Shown here: piece after piece, positions 1 to 11,993 of the stretch | Layout: every line of letters starts with the position of its first letter | Position numbering within the stretch: position 1 is the stretch's first letter | NCBI RefSeq assembly: GCF_030646615.1 | Contig: NZ_JAUSLG010000011.1 | Coordinates: 1 to 64,000, forward strand | Source: Phenylobacterium sp. | GTDB taxonomy: Bacteria > Pseudomonadota > Alphaproteobacteria > Caulobacterales > Caulobacteraceae | Direction of reading: 5' to 3' | Length of the DNA: 64,000 nt | The notes under the pieces: generated by a model | Databases searched by the model: none | Told to the model about the DNA's origin: nothing | Seen by the model: only the letters and a program-made list of their open reading frames with translations | Program-made: the position numbers and the translations under genes

Positions 1-455
1 CTGACCCCACTCACCAGGACGCCGGTGAGGTCCCAATATTCCGACCCAGCGGTCCCCAGCACGGTCACATTGCTGTAGCCGCCACTCGTGATCGCCTCGA
101 TCCCCACAAAGCTGTGAAGGCCGATGTAGCTGTTGTGAGCACTGGCCGAGATCGTATCGGCGCCCGCGCCGCCATCGATAATGCTCCCCCAGCCGGCCAG
201 GGAGTTCACGAGGATCGTATCGTCGCCCGTTCCGCCGCTAACGCTCTCCGCGTTCCAGCCGCCAGACAGCAGGTCGTTACCCTCGCCGCCGTGGATCGTG
301 TCGTTCCCGCCTTCGCCATAGATGGAATCGGCGCCGCTACCGCCTGTCACGTGGTCGTCGCCGTCCCCCGCATAAATCAGATCATCGAAATCCGGCGCCC
401 CGGCGTCTCCGAAATAGGTGTCTGATCCGCTGGTCAGATAAACGGTGTTGGTCAT
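1..455 (-). CDS. RTX calcium-binding repeat protein (N-terminal part, runs off the window)
   Basis: The reverse strand reads an open frame from ATG at 455 to the window edge, giving 151 residues with no stop. A purine-rich run (GGGGGGGACC) precedes the ATG. Residues about 29-105 contain glycine/aspartate nonapeptides of the GGxGxDxUx type (for example GGSGADSIY, GGEGNDLLS, GGTGDDTIL, GGAGADTIS), the calcium-binding beta-roll of RTX proteins. There is no N-terminal signal peptide, which fits type I secretion using a C-terminal signal that lies outside the window. The activity (protease, lipase, adhesin or S-layer-like) cannot be told from this part. Confidence 0.85.
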   Translation of the reverse strand, partial: MTNTVYLTSGSDTYFGDAGAPDFDDLIYAGDGDDHVTGGSGADSIYGEGGNDTIHGGEGNDLLSGGWNAESVSGGTGDDTILVNSLAGWGSIIDGGAGADTISASAHNSYIGLHSFVGIEAITSGGYSNVTVLGTAGSEYWDLTGVLVSGV

Positions 456-907
456 GGTCCCCCCCGGGAGCAGGCGAGCGTTGAGCTGGCCGATCCCGAA
501 AACATGCCTGACAAAGCGGACACGTTAAAGGTATTGTTTGAGGCTCAGCACAACTTTTGGCTGAATCGGTTCACCCGCGCTGCGGCGTGGTTCCAATTTC
601 AGCCGCTTTGCGGGGGCCGATGTTGAGCCTTGGCCCCGCCGCAAGAGATCGAGCGCTGCCAAGCTTGCGCCTGGGGGGCCCATTAGGGCCAGCGACTAGG
701 CCGGAAACGTCGGCAATTTCTGGGGATATCGTGGGCGCAGCGATACACTGTTCGTTGGCTTAGGACGCTAACCACGGCGTGATGCGCTCGGACGCAGGCT
801 GGTGGCGAAGGCTAGGATCGGCGTTGGGCGCGTCGCGGTCACCTGGCGCCCGGCGCTCTTCTCCCTTGCCGTCGAGCATTTCCGCCGCGCCCCCCTATAT
901 AGCCTCC
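456..907. other. Intergenic region between divergent genes
   Basis: This 452-bp gap separates the RTX gene (minus) from the LLM oxidoreductase (plus) and should hold both promoters. I see no convincing small gene. A GC-rich inverted repeat lies near 614-650 (GCGGGGGCC opposite GGCCCCGC with a 13-nt loop) but has no T-tract. Confidence 0.5.
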
Positions 908-1903
908 ATGATCCCGCTCTCAGTTCTCGACCTTTCGCCCATCGTGCAGGGCGGCAGCCCTGGCCAGTCCCTCCGCGACAGCCGCAACCTGGCCCGCGCC
1001 GCCGAGCGGCTGGGCTTTGCGCGCTACTGGATGGCCGAGCATCACAACATGACCGGCATCGCCAGTGCGGCCACCGCCGTGGCCCTGGCCTATGTGGGGG
1101 AGGGGACCTCGACCATCCGGCTGGGGGCCGGCGGCGTCATGCTGCCCAACCACGCGCCGCTGATCATCGCCGAGCAGTTCGGCACTCTGGACGCCCTCTA
1201 TCCGGGGCGGATCGACCTGGGCGTCGGCCGGGCGCCGGGGACTGACCAGGTCACCGCCCGGGCCCTGCGCCGCAACCTGGCCGGCGGCGTGGATCAGTTC
1301 CCGCAGGATGTGATGGAGCTGATGGCCCTGCTGGACGACGCGCAGCCGGGCCAGACGGTGCGCGCCGTGCCCGGCGTCGGGTCCAAGGTGCCGGTCTGGG
1401 TGCTGGGCTCCAGCCTCTATGGCGCCCAGCTGGCCGCGGCGCTGGGCCTGCCCTACGCGTTTGCCTCCCACTTCGCGCCGGCCATGATGGACCAGGCCGC
1501 GCAGATCTATCGCCAGCAGTTCAATCCCGCGCGGCCGGGGGACCAGCCACGCCTGATGCTGGCGCTCAACCTGGTGGCGGCCGAGACCGACGCCGAGGCG
1601 AAGTATCTGTTCACCTCGCTGCAGCAGGCCTTTGTGAACCTGCACCGGGGTCAGCCCGGCCCCCTGCCGCCGCCGATCGAGGATTCGGAGGGGGCGCTGG
1701 CCGGCACGGTGGCGCCAGGCTCGCCGCTGTCCAAGGCGGTGGTCGGCGGCCCCGAGACCGTCCGCGCCGGCCTCGAACGGTTCGTGGCCGACCATCGCCC
1801 CGACGAGGTCATCATCACCGCCCAGATCTTCGACCAGGCCAAGCGCGCCCGCTCCCTGGAGATCGCCAGCGCCGCCCGCGACGCCCTGGCCGCGGCGGCC
1901 TAG
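908..1903 (+). CDS. LLM-class flavin-dependent oxidoreductase (MsnO8-like)
   Basis: A 331-residue luciferase-like monooxygenase, a TIM-barrel enzyme that uses FMNH2 or F420 to oxidise an unidentified small substrate in the cytoplasm. It opens with the LSVLDLSPI motif typical of the MsnO8 subgroup. It continues with the conserved RYWMAEHHN segment (substrate and flavin pocket) and a [11 protein letters not shown] loop, followed by [14 protein letters not shown]. The ATG at 908 is chosen because homology starts there. The frame is open back to 779, but that extension is arginine-rich and looks non-coding. The ribosome-binding site is weak. The gene stands alone, with a convergent neighbour 56 bp downstream. 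Confidence 0.85.
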   Translation: MIPLSVLDLSPIVQGGSPGQSLRDSRNLARAAERLGFARYWMAEHHNMTGIASAATAVALAYVGEGTSTIRLGAGGVMLPNHAPLIIAEQFGTLDALYPGRIDLGVGRAPGTDQVTARALRRNLAGGVDQFPQDVMELMALLDDAQPGQTVRAVPGVGSKVPVWVLGSSLYGAQLAAALGLPYAFASHFAPAMMDQAAQIYRQQFNPARPGDQPRLMLALNLVAAETDAEAKYLFTSLQQAFVNLHRGQPGPLPPPIEDSEGALAGTVAPGSPLSKAVVGGPETVRAGLERFVADHRPDEVIITAQIFDQAKRARSLEIASAARDALAAAA

Positions 1904-1959
1904 ACCCCGTCAATCAAGGGCGCGGCCCGGACGCGCGAACGCCCGGGCCGGCCTTGGCC

Positions 1960-3195
1960 TCAGTCGGTGATGGCCGAATAGATCAGGCTCTTCAGCTGGC
2001 CGCGGAAGTTGAAGGTGCCCGATGGCATCAGCTGGGTCATGAAGACCAGGGTCAGGTCCTCCTTGGGATCGACCCAGAAGATGGTCGAGGCCGCGCCGCC
2101 CCAATAGTAGTCGCCGACGCCCAGGGACCCGGTCTCCACCTGGCCCATGGTGGAGGCGAAGCCGAGGCCAAAGCCCACGCCCTCATTGGCGGTCTCGGAG
2201 AAGGCGCCGATAGCCAGCTTCGTCAGGTCCTTGCCGCCGGGCAGATGGTTCATGTGCATCATTTCCAGGGTGCGGGGACCCAGGATGCGGTGGCCGTCCA
2301 GCTCGCCGCCCCGGCGCAGCATTTCGGTGAAGCGGCCATAGTCGGCCACCGTGCCGGTCAGGCCGCCGCCGCCGGACTTGAAGCCGGGCTCGCGGACGAA
2401 CTGGCTGTCGCCGCCGGGATCATCGATCAGCTTCAGCGTCTTGTCCGGCCCGCGCTGATAGTTGGCGCAGAACCGATCGATCTTGTCCGGGGTGACGTGG
2501 AAGGCGGTGTCGACCATGCCGAGCGGTTCGAAGATCTCTTCCTGGAGGTATTGGTCGAAGGGCTTGCCGGAGATGATCTCCACCAGGGCGCCGCAGACGT
2601 CGGTGGCCAGGGAGTACATCCAGCGCGTGCCCGGCTGATAGAGCAGGGGCACCTGGCCAAGCTTGTCCATGAACTCCTGCATGGAGTCAGCCCCGCCCAC
2701 GGAGCGCACCTTCAGGCCGCGATAGATCTTGTCCACCGGATGCTGGATTCCCATGCCGGGCAGGCCGCCGCCATAGGTCAGGCCGCTGGTGTGGCTGAGC
2801 ACGTCACGGAAGGTCGCGGGCCGGTGCGGCGCCTCGGTGACCAGGTCGTCGCCCTCGCCGGACACCCAGACCCGATGGTTGCGCCAGGACGGTACGAACC
2901 GGCTGATCGGATCATTCAGCTGAAAATGGCCCTGCTCGTACAGCATCATCAGGGCCACCGAGGTGATCGGCTTGGTCATGGAATAGATGCGGAAGATGGC
3001 GTCGTCGCGCATCGGCTTGGCCCGCTCCACATCCATGGAGCCAAAGGCCTTTTCGTAGGCGATGTGGCCGTGGCGGGCGACCTGCACCTGGCAGCCGGCG
3101 ATCTTCTGCGGCTCGATATAGTTGCGTTGCAGGTGGTCGGCGATGCGGTCCAGACGCGTGGCGTCCAGCCCCGTCCATTGTGATTGGGCGTCCAT
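1960..3195 (-). CDS. Beta-lactamase-family serine hydrolase (class C/esterase family VIII type)
   Basis: A 411-residue protein of the serine beta-lactamase/penicillin-binding fold. The nucleophile motif SxxK is visible as S72-M-T-K75 after the typical DDAIFRIY lead-in. A tyrosine motif (YSLATD) near residue 190 is the expected second catalytic element. No signal peptide is evident, so it is probably a cytoplasmic esterase or carboxylesterase rather than a secreted beta-lactamase. GGAGGA stands 8-9 bases before the ATG. It is convergent with the LLM oxidoreductase and divergent from the CinA-like gene. The substrate is unknown. Confidence 0.85.
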   Translation of the reverse strand: MDAQSQWTGLDATRLDRIADHLQRNYIEPQKIAGCQVQVARHGHIAYEKAFGSMDVERAKPMRDDAIFRIYSMTKPITSVALMMLYEQGHFQLNDPISRFVPSWRNHRVWVSGEGDDLVTEAPHRPATFRDVLSHTSGLTYGGGLPGMGIQHPVDKIYRGLKVRSVGGADSMQEFMDKLGQVPLLYQPGTRWMYSLATDVCGALVEIISGKPFDQYLQEEIFEPLGMVDTAFHVTPDKIDRFCANYQRGPDKTLKLIDDPGGDSQFVREPGFKSGGGGLTGTVADYGRFTEMLRRGGELDGHRILGPRTLEMMHMNHLPGGKDLTKLAIGAFSETANEGVGFGLGFASTMGQVETGSLGVGDYYWGGAASTIFWVDPKEDLTLVFMTQLMPSGTFNFRGQLKSLIYSAITD

Positions 3196-3321
3196 GTGAA
3201 AATCCTCCCGAAAATCGCGGCGCTTCTAATTGGCGCCATCATGGGCCGGAGACGGCTTGCGGCCAAGACGTTCGTCGCCCGCGCCTGCTAGGTTCGGCGC
3301 GAAACCGGGAGAGACACGAGC

Positions 3322-3804
3322 ATGAGCAATCTGGCGGAACTGGCGGCGCAGGTGGGCGAGGCCCTTAAGACGCAAGGGCAAAAGGTGGCCGTGGCCGAGA
3401 GCTCATCCGGCGGCCTGATCTCGGCGGCCCTGCTCGCCGTGCCGGGCGCCTCGGCCTACTATCTCGGCGGCGCGGTGGTCTATACGGGCAAGGCCCGGAT
3501 GAGCCTGCTGGAGATCCCCCGCGAGGCCGTGGCCGGCATGCGCTCGGCGTCCGAGCCCTATGCGATGCTGCTGGCGCGCACAGTGCGCGAGCGGTTCGGC
3601 GCCGACTGGGGCCTGTCGGAGACCGGCGCGGCCGGGCCCACCGGCAATGGCTATGGCGACCCGGCCGGCCACACCTGCATCGCGCTCTCTGGCCCCGTGG
3701 AGCTGGTCACCACCCTGCGCACGGGCTCCGATGACCGGGCGGCCAATATGGAAGCCTTCGCCGCCGCGGCCCTGGACCTGCTGCGGCGGGCGACGGAGGC
3801 CTGA
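3322..3804 (+). CDS. CinA C-terminal-domain protein (NMN amidohydrolase-like)
   Basis: A 160-residue stand-alone CinA C-terminal domain (PncC type). Members deamidate nicotinamide mononucleotide to NaMN in pyridine-nucleotide salvage. Visible motifs are AESSSGGLISAALLAVPGAS (the AESxTGG nucleophile loop, here with Ser in place of the usual Cys/Thr), YLGGAVVYTGKAR and ETGAAGPTG. The length matches single-domain PncC. The matching N-terminal MoCF domain is encoded separately at 41538-42332. GGGAGA precedes the ATG. Activity is inferred from the family only. Confidence 0.85.
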   Translation: MSNLAELAAQVGEALKTQGQKVAVAESSSGGLISAALLAVPGASAYYLGGAVVYTGKARMSLLEIPREAVAGMRSASEPYAMLLARTVRERFGADWGLSETGAAGPTGNGYGDPAGHTCIALSGPVELVTTLRTGSDDRAANMEAFAAAALDLLRRATEA

Positions 3805-3828
3805 GCCGCCTCCCATCGGAACGAAAAA

Positions 3829-3852
3829 GGGCGGCCGCATAGGCGACCGCCC
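3829..3852 (-). terminator. Rho-independent terminator of the TonB-receptor gene
   Basis: A 10-bp GC stem with one mismatch (3829-3838 pairing with 3843-3852) and a 4-base loop is followed, on the minus strand, by TTTTTC. It lies 25 bp past the receptor's stop codon and between two convergent genes, so it may act in both directions. Confidence 0.75.
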
Positions 3853-3876
3853 TCCCTCGCCCCGCAGGCATGAGCG

Positions 3877-6800
3877 CTAGAAGCTGCTCTTCATGCCCAC
3901 ATAGAAGTAGCGGCCCACGGGTCCGACGGGCGAGGCGCCCTCGGTGAAGGCCGCCGCCCCCGTGGTCGCCGTGCCGGTGGAGCCCCGATCCGGCAACTGG
4001 TTGGTGAAGTTGTTCACCCCGGCATAGGCCTGGTAGCGGTCCTGGAAGCTGTACTGGACCTGGATGTCGTGGGTCTTCCGCGGCGACCAGTTCCAATAGC
4101 CGTCCGGCACATAGTTCGGGTTGGAGGCGCGGCGCTCGTCGGTGAAGCGCTTGGTCTCGTCGAACCAGTTGAAGCCGTAATTGACCATCAGGTCGTTCCA
4201 CAGCCAGGTCACGTCGAAGTTCGCCTGCCACTTGGGCGCGCCGGCGAAGCCGAGTTCGCTGGAGGCCTCGGCGCCGTCGATCTCCACGAATTCCAGCTTG
4301 GTCAGCCGGTTGGCCACCAGGTTGAACTGGAAGGTCCCGATGTCGCGGACGACGCCGAAGTCCACCGGGTTCAGCAGATACTGCATCGAGAAGTCGAATC
4401 CGGCTGTCTCATAGGACGAGACGTTGACCGAATACTCCCTGAAGGAGTCGACGAACTGGCTGCCCGGCGCGCGGGTGAACAGACCGCAGAAGTCGTTGGG
4501 CTGTTCCAGATCGTAGCAGCTCTCGATGATGGTGTTGGCGGTGAACAGGTTCACCGCATCAGCCAGGGTGATGCGGTAATAGTCCAGCGACATGGACAGG
4601 CCCGGCGCAAAGCGCGGGGTGAACACAAGGCCCAGGGTCTGGGTGTCGCCGGTTTCGGCCCTCAGATCTGGGTTGCCGCCGATGACGCCCTCGACCGAAG
4701 ACGAGGTGGTGTTGATGAAGTCCACCTGCGTCGGATCGAAACCCAGGTCGGCGGTGCAGTTGGCGACGCGGAATTCCGTGCCGGCCTGGACATTGCGCGT
4801 GTCGCAGGGGTCGGTGATTGTGCGGAAGGTCTGGCTCTGCGGCAGGAAGAGTTCACTGATATTGGGCGCGCGCACCGCGCGGGCCCGGCTGCCGCGGACC
4901 ATCAGGTCCTGGGTCAGCCGCCATTGGGCCCCGATGTTCCAGGTGTCGGTGGTGCCGATGGTGGAATAGTCAGAGAACCGGTAGGCGAGGTTTACGTCCA
5001 GCGACTCCACCATAGGCAGATCGCGCAGGATGGGGACCGCCAGCTCGCCGAACAGTTCGTGGACTTCGAACTCGCCGGTTGCGACCGCGCCTTGGCCGAG
5101 CCAGGTGACATTGTAGCCCAGCTGAGCGCCCAGCAGTTCGTCGTCCGACGGGGTGTCGGTGCTCTTTTCCTTGCGATACTCGGTCCCCAGCACGAAGCCG
5201 ACCGGGCCGGCGGGCAGGGAGAAGGCCTGGGAGGAATCGCCGGTGATGTAGGCGCTGAAGACCTCCTGCTCGACCTTGGCGCTGGAGGTGGCGGCGCTGT
5301 TGATCCAGGCCGCGGCTTCCGGTGAGATGCCGCCTTCGCCGAAGATGTTGATGGGCACGCAACCGGCCGCTTGGCCGCCGCCGATATAAACGCTGTTCCA
5401 GGCGTCAGGATCGACGGTGGTCCCGAACAGATCGCCGTCGGGAATGGCCGACGGATCAAGGGTTGAGCGGCAGACGATGTTGCCAGAGCTCGGGTCCCGG
5501 ACCGCATCGATGGCGGCGAACCAGCGCAGATTGTTGCGGTTGTTCAGTTCGGTGTTGGATTCCTTGGTCTGCCCGTAGGTGTAGGAGACGTTGTAGGCCA
5601 CGGACGGGGACAGATCGCCCTCGAAGCCGATCACGCCGCGGAAGGTCTCGCGCTCGATCTCGCGGCGGACATTGCCGAGATCGAAGTTGTCGCGGGCCAC
5701 CAGCACGCCAGGCGTGTCGAGCCAGGTCCCGGCCGCGGCCGTCCCGCCCGGCGCCAGGGCGTCGGCGCGAATGGAGTCGGGCATGAAGGGATTATCGATC
5801 GGGACCAGGATCCCGTAGTCGAAGGTCGGCTGGGATTTGAAGCTGGTCTTGGCGTTGTTGTACTTGAAATCGGCGAACAACCGGTGGTTCGGCGCGATCT
5901 CGAACATGCCGCCGACATAGCCGGTCCAGCGCTCCAGCCCTGGGACCAGCTCGGTCTGGAAGAGGTCGATGGGCGTGCCCGAGCCGCCCAGCATGGTGAA
6001 GCCGCCGGTATAGAGACCGTCCTGCCAGGGGGCGCCGTCGCCCTGGAAGCTCACGCCCGACAGGGTGTTGGGGTCGAAGCCCGCGCGGGTGTAGACGCCG
6101 CCGCCGAGGCCGGTGTCGATGTAGCGAGCGTCACGGGCGAAGACGAGGTCGGTGTCGCCCCAGGGGCCGCGGTCGATGTCGTTGTAGTCGGCCGGGTTGT
6201 TGACCAGGGTCTCGCGACTGCCTGCGCGAGAGAAGTCGCGATCTCTCGGATCAAGGGCGTCGCGGTTGGAATATTCCAGGCCGACGGTGAGGTTGGCCCG
6301 GCCGTCCATGAAGTTGCGGCCGCCCAGCGCGCTGATGAAGCTCTCCTCGCCGCCGCCCAGGTCCGACCAGCCGTACTGGGCGCGGACGTCCAGGCCATCG
6401 AAGTTGCGCTTGGTGATGAAGTTCACGACACCCGAGACGCCATCGGCGCCATAGATGGCCGAGGCGCCGCCGGTCAGGATCTCGACCCGGTCGATCAAGG
6501 CCACCGGAATGGCGTTGGTGTCCACGGCGGCCGAGCCGGGCTGGCCGGCCACGTGGCGGCGGCCGTCCACTAGCACCAGGGTGCGCTTGGTCCCGAGATT
6601 GCGCAGGTTCAGCAGGTTCAGGCCGACGCTGCCCCGGTCGGCGGCGTTGGACAGGGCCTGGGTGTCGGTGGAGCCGACCAGGGCGGGGTAGTTCTCCATC
6701 AGGTCGGTGACGTTGGTGACGCCCGAACGCTCAATGGCCTCGCCGGTCAGGGTGCTGACGGGATTGGGGGAGACGAAGTCCTGCAGCCGGATGCGCGAGC

Positions 6801-6930
6801 CGGTGACCACCAGCTCCTCGACGGCGACGGCGTCGTCCTGGGCGAAGGCGGCCTGCGGGGCGGCCAGGGCCGCTAGCGCGGCGGCGCTGGAAAGCAGCGT
6901 GGAGGCAAGAAGGCTGGTTCTGGTCGGCAT
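3877..6930 (-). CDS. TonB-dependent outer-membrane receptor
   Basis: A 1017-residue outer-membrane receptor of the large family expanded in Caulobacterales and sphingomonads. ATG at 6930 follows GGAAGAG and opens a signal peptide (cleavage near residue 30, AAFA|QDD). A TonB-box-like EELVVTGSRI follows, then a plug domain with GVTNVTDLMENYPALVG. A long beta-barrel ends in a C-terminal aromatic (YFYVGMKSSF), as needed for BAM insertion. The ligand (siderophore, vitamin or glycan) cannot be deduced. The gene is monocistronic with its own terminator. An in-frame ATG 63 bp upstream (6993) is less likely because the signal peptide would be internal. Confidence 0.93.
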   Translation of the reverse strand: MPTRTSLLASTLLSSAAALAALAAPQAAFAQDDAVAVEELVVTGSRIRLQDFVSPNPVSTLTGEAIERSGVTNVTDLMENYPALVGSTDTQALSNAADRGSVGLNLLNLRNLGTKRTLVLVDGRRHVAGQPGSAAVDTNAIPVALIDRVEILTGGASAIYGADGVSGVVNFITKRNFDGLDVRAQYGWSDLGGGEESFISALGGRNFMDGRANLTVGLEYSNRDALDPRDRDFSRAGSRETLVNNPADYNDIDRGPWGDTDLVFARDARYIDTGLGGGVYTRAGFDPNTLSGVSFQGDGAPWQDGLYTGGFTMLGGSGTPIDLFQTELVPGLERWTGYVGGMFEIAPNHRLFADFKYNNAKTSFKSQPTFDYGILVPIDNPFMPDSIRADALAPGGTAAAGTWLDTPGVLVARDNFDLGNVRREIERETFRGVIGFEGDLSPSVAYNVSYTYGQTKESNTELNNRNNLRWFAAIDAVRDPSSGNIVCRSTLDPSAIPDGDLFGTTVDPDAWNSVYIGGGQAAGCVPINIFGEGGISPEAAAWINSAATSSAKVEQEVFSAYITGDSSQAFSLPAGPVGFVLGTEYRKEKSTDTPSDDELLGAQLGYNVTWLGQGAVATGEFEVHELFGELAVPILRDLPMVESLDVNLAYRFSDYSTIGTTDTWNIGAQWRLTQDLMVRGSRARAVRAPNISELFLPQSQTFRTITDPCDTRNVQAGTEFRVANCTADLGFDPTQVDFINTTSSSVEGVIGGNPDLRAETGDTQTLGLVFTPRFAPGLSMSLDYYRITLADAVNLFTANTIIESCYDLEQPNDFCGLFTRAPGSQFVDSFREYSVNVSSYETAGFDFSMQYLLNPVDFGVVRDIGTFQFNLVANRLTKLEFVEIDGAEASSELGFAGAPKWQANFDVTWLWNDLMVNYGFNWFDETKRFTDERRASNPNYVPDGYWNWSPRKTHDIQVQYSFQDRYQAYAGVNNFTNQLPDRGSTGTATTGAAAFTEGASPVGPVGRYFYVGMKSSF

Positions 6931-7215
6931 CGGCTCTTCCCATGGAAAGGTTCGGTTGCCGAAACTTCGATCATGGAAAGACCGTCGGTACACATGGGGG
7001 AGGGCTCAATCTGGCGCAAAACCCCTAAAACGCGCCCAAAATCGCCCACATTTTGCCGCTGCTGCGGCGAAAAGGCCACAGGGTGACGGAACGATGGCAT
7101 CTTGGAGACGCCTGTATGACGCCGAAAGCTTAGCCTTATCCGGACCTTAAGGCCAAGCTTGGCGTATGCGCGCGTGGCGCGAATTTTCCGCCAAGGTAAA
7201 GCATGCCTTGGCAGG

Positions 7216-7398
7216 CTAGCGCCGCTTGCCGAGTTCTGCGGCGATATCCTTCGTCATCCGGCCGACCTTGCGGTGGGCGGCGGTGATCTGGTCGCGGGTC
7301 ACGCCCCAGCGCTTCATCCAGTATTCGACGGCCTTGCGCTCCGACAGGTCGAGACGATCCTTGTCGATGAAGCCGCGCTTGTCCTTGAGACCGGCCAT
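7216..7398 (-). CDS. DUF3606 family small protein
   Basis: A 60-residue basic protein matching the DUF3606 pattern: a DLSERKAVEYWMKRWGVTRDQI core followed by AAHRKVGRMTKDIAAEL. The family is widespread in Proteobacteria, often stress-associated, and has no established function. GGGAG lies 8-10 bases before the ATG. It stands alone between the TonB-receptor promoter region and the DUF3429 gene. Confidence 0.85.
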   Translation of the reverse strand: MAGLKDKRGFIDKDRLDLSERKAVEYWMKRWGVTRDQITAAHRKVGRMTKDIAAELGKRR

Positions 7399-7462
7399 GC
7401 TGTGAGCTCCCTGAAACCGCGGTGAGTGCGCTGTTTATCCCGCGTGCGCCGCGGGGGCCAGA

Positions 7463-7921
7463 TCAGCCGAGGCCGCGGCTGGCCGCCAGCGCGACCTGCA
7501 GGGCGGCGACCACGGCGAGGGTCAGGCCGATGCGCAGGCGTCCGTACCAGACCGGCGCTTCGCCCCGACGTACGGTCCACAGATCGTAGAGCATCAGCGC
7601 CAGGAAGGCGGCCGACAGGGCCAGCAGGCCAGGCCCGCCGGGGATCAGGAAGGTCGCCCAGGCGAACAGGGCCGGCAGGACGCTGACCGCCAGGGCTCGG
7701 GCCGAGGGGCCTTGATCGTGGGCGGTGGCCAGGCCCCACTGGGCCCCGCCCATGAAGGAGAGGATAAGCGCAGCGTACAGCCGCAGTACCCGCTCGGCCT
7801 GTTCCGGCGCCAGGAGGCCGAGGCCGCCTAGGGCGATCACCAGGGCCAGGGCGGCGAACGGCAGGACGCCGGCTGCGCCCAGCAGCAGGGCGTGGGCGGG
7901 AATGGCTCTGCCTGGCTTCAT
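7463..7921 (-). CDS. DUF3429 inner-membrane protein
   Basis: A 152-residue protein with about five hydrophobic segments and the DUF3429 hallmark LRLYAALILSFMGGAQWG. ATG at 7921 is preceded by GAGGAG at a good distance. Longer open reading upstream runs into the aquaporin gene's 3' side and is arginine-rich, so it was rejected. The function is unknown. The gene is downstream of aqpZ on the same strand with a 103-bp gap, so co-transcription is possible. Confidence 0.85.
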   Translation of the reverse strand: MKPGRAIPAHALLLGAAGVLPFAALALVIALGGLGLLAPEQAERVLRLYAALILSFMGGAQWGLATAHDQGPSARALAVSVLPALFAWATFLIPGGPGLLALSAAFLALMLYDLWTVRRGEAPVWYGRLRIGLTLAVVAALQVALAASRGLG

Positions 7922-8024
7922 GGAATCTCCTCGTGCCTGGCTGATCCTAGCACGCCCCCTTTCGCCAGCCGCAGATCGGCTACGAGGCGCCGGAGGGCGG
8001 TCGCACGTCGATGGCCTGGGGCGC

Positions 8025-8750
8025 TCAGGCCTCGCCCGTGACGGCGACGGGCGCAGGTTGCGGGCCACCCAGCCAGCGATAGACGAGACCGGCCAGCGCC
8101 GCGCCAACCAGTGGCGCGACCCAGAAGAGCCAAAGCTGGCCCATCGCCCAATCCCCGACGAAGACCGCGACACCCGTGCTGCGCGCCGGGTTTACCGAGG
8201 TGTTGGTGACCGGGATGCTGATCAGGTGGATCAGGGTCAGGCAAAGGCCGATGGCGATCGGCGCGAAGCCCTTGGGCGCGGCGCCGTGGGTCGAGCCGAG
8301 AATCACGATCAGAAACATGAAAGTCAGCACAATCTCGGCGGCCAGCGCGGCCAGCAGGCCAAAGCCGGCGGGCGAGTGCTCGCCGAAGCCGTTGGACGCG
8401 AAACCCGCCTGGACATCGAAGCCCGGCGCGCCGCTGGCGATCACATAGAGCACGGCTGCGCCGGCCACGGCGCCCAGCACCTGGGCGGCCACGTATGGGG
8501 CCAGGTCTTTGGCCGGAAACCGACCACCAAAGAAGAGACCGAGCGAAACAGCGGGATTGAGGTGGCAGCCAGAGACGTGGCCGATGGCGTAGGCCATGGT
8601 CAGCACGGTGAGGCCGAACGCCAGAGAGACGCCGAGCAGGCCGATCCCCACCTCGGGAAAACCGGCGGCTAACACCGCTGAGCCGCATCCGCCCAGGACC
8701 AGCCAGGACGTTCCAAGACATTCGGCGGCAAGGCGCTTCACCAGGGGCAT
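8025..8750 (-). CDS. aqpZ: Aquaporin Z (water channel)
   Basis: A 241-residue MIP-family channel of the inner membrane for osmotic water flux. Both NPA half-helices are present (CHLNPAVS and TSVNPARS). The segment [20 protein letters not shown] is nearly that of E. coli AqpZ, including the selectivity-filter His, Thr and Arg. The Phe of the filter is in LAFGLT. These residues indicate a water-specific channel rather than a glycerol facilitator. ATG at 8750 follows TGGAGATG. An upstream in-frame start at 8840 would add 30 polar residues not found in the family. Confidence 0.95.
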   Translation of the reverse strand: MPLVKRLAAECLGTSWLVLGGCGSAVLAAGFPEVGIGLLGVSLAFGLTVLTMAYAIGHVSGCHLNPAVSLGLFFGGRFPAKDLAPYVAAQVLGAVAGAAVLYVIASGAPGFDVQAGFASNGFGEHSPAGFGLLAALAAEIVLTFMFLIVILGSTHGAAPKGFAPIAIGLCLTLIHLISIPVTNTSVNPARSTGVAVFVGDWAMGQLWLFWVAPLVGAALAGLVYRWLGGPQPAPVAVTGEA

Positions 8751-8960
8751 CTCATCTCCAGTACGGTCGGCGGGCGGGCGACCGATAGGAGCCGAGACAG
8801 GCTCTGCTGTCGAATACTGAACTGTAAACAATTGTCCCATGGCGCCGCTCGTGTCGGAGACGGACCTTGTGGCTGCCCATGAAGGTTGGTTCTGCGAGCC
8901 TATAGACCGCTAGCCGCGCGTCATATCGAGGTCCTGCGGACCTCGCTGCGATGAACTGAC

Positions 8961-9746
8961 TCAATCAACGGCGGGCTTGGCGGCGCTCATCTGCGGGACA
9001 TAGAGGCCGGTGACGAAGCGGGCGCCGAAGCCTTCGACGCGGAACCGCGACCCATATTCCCGGCAGGGATCGGTTTCGGCGGTGATCTCCCGGGGCTGGT
9101 GATCCTCGGGCGTCATGGTCGCCGCAGCCGCATCGGCGAAGGGCTCGACGAACTGCAGGGCGTCGCCGATCCGGCTGAGGGACGGATTGTCGGTGCCGAT
9201 GGCGGTGGCGGTGCGTCGCCAGACGATGGCGGCGATCTGCTGATCGGCGACGTCCAGAAGCTCGGCTTCCGCTCCAAGACCGCCCAGGCCGCCGGGCACG
9301 CGAATGCCGACCGGACCCGGAATGAAGAAGCCCGCCGCCGCCGAGGCCGCCGAGCCGGCCGGATTGGTCGCGACCACCTCGGTGATGGCGGCGCGAACCC
9401 GTGGGGTGGTGGGGGCCGCATCCGGGCCGGCGATCTCGAAGCGCTCCGAAAGTTCGAAGCAGAGCTGCGCGTCCACCTCGCGCAGCATCATCGTCTGCTC
9501 CTCCGGCGTCATCCAGGCCTTGGCGTTGGTGCTGGGGGAGAAGATCGTGGGCTCGATGCGGACGGCCCGGACGCTCGTAAGGGCGTCCTTATCGGCGCGG
9601 TCCAGGGCGCCGGCGCGGACCATGTCGGTCCGCGGGGCCAGATCCTCATAGCTGGACAGGAACTGGCCCTGGGTGGGCGCTCCGGCGCAGGCGGCGAGGC
9701 TGAGAAGAAGGGCGGGCGCGACGAGATGGGGGAGGGAGGTTTTCAT
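8961..9746 (-). CDS. DUF3313-like lipoprotein
   Basis: A 261-residue lipoprotein. ATG at 9746 opens a hydrophobic signal with lipobox LAAC, the lipidated cysteine being residue 20. QFLSSYEDLAPRTDM follows, resembling the start of DUF3313 lipoproteins, and a small-residue Ala/Gly-rich stretch lies in the middle. The protein is probably an outer-membrane lipoprotein facing the periplasm, of unknown role. It lies 38 bp downstream of purL on the same strand but has no purine function that I can see. Confidence 0.75.
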   Translation of the reverse strand: MKTSLPHLVAPALLLSLAACAGAPTQGQFLSSYEDLAPRTDMVRAGALDRADKDALTSVRAVRIEPTIFSPSTNAKAWMTPEEQTMMLREVDAQLCFELSERFEIAGPDAAPTTPRVRAAITEVVATNPAGSAASAAAGFFIPGPVGIRVPGGLGGLGAEAELLDVADQQIAAIVWRRTATAIGTDNPSLSRIGDALQFVEPFADAAAATMTPEDHQPREITAETDPCREYGSRFRVEGFGARFVTGLYVPQMSAAKPAVD

Positions 9747-9784
9747 GGCGACCTTTAACGCGGTCGCCGTCCAGTGGCTCCGCC

Positions 9785-11983
<2,199 letters not shown>

Positions 11984-11993
11984 GGCGGCCTTC

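Noticed and set aside
614-650. GC-rich inverted repeat in the first intergenic region
   Set aside because: Imperfect arms, long loop and no T-tract; not convincing as a terminator.
4069-5325. Long plus-strand open frame (about 418 codons) inside the TonB receptor gene
   Set aside because: It is antisense to a receptor with signal peptide, plug and barrel motifs; its translation is Val/Gly/Gln-rich without motifs. High-GC codon bias creates such frames.
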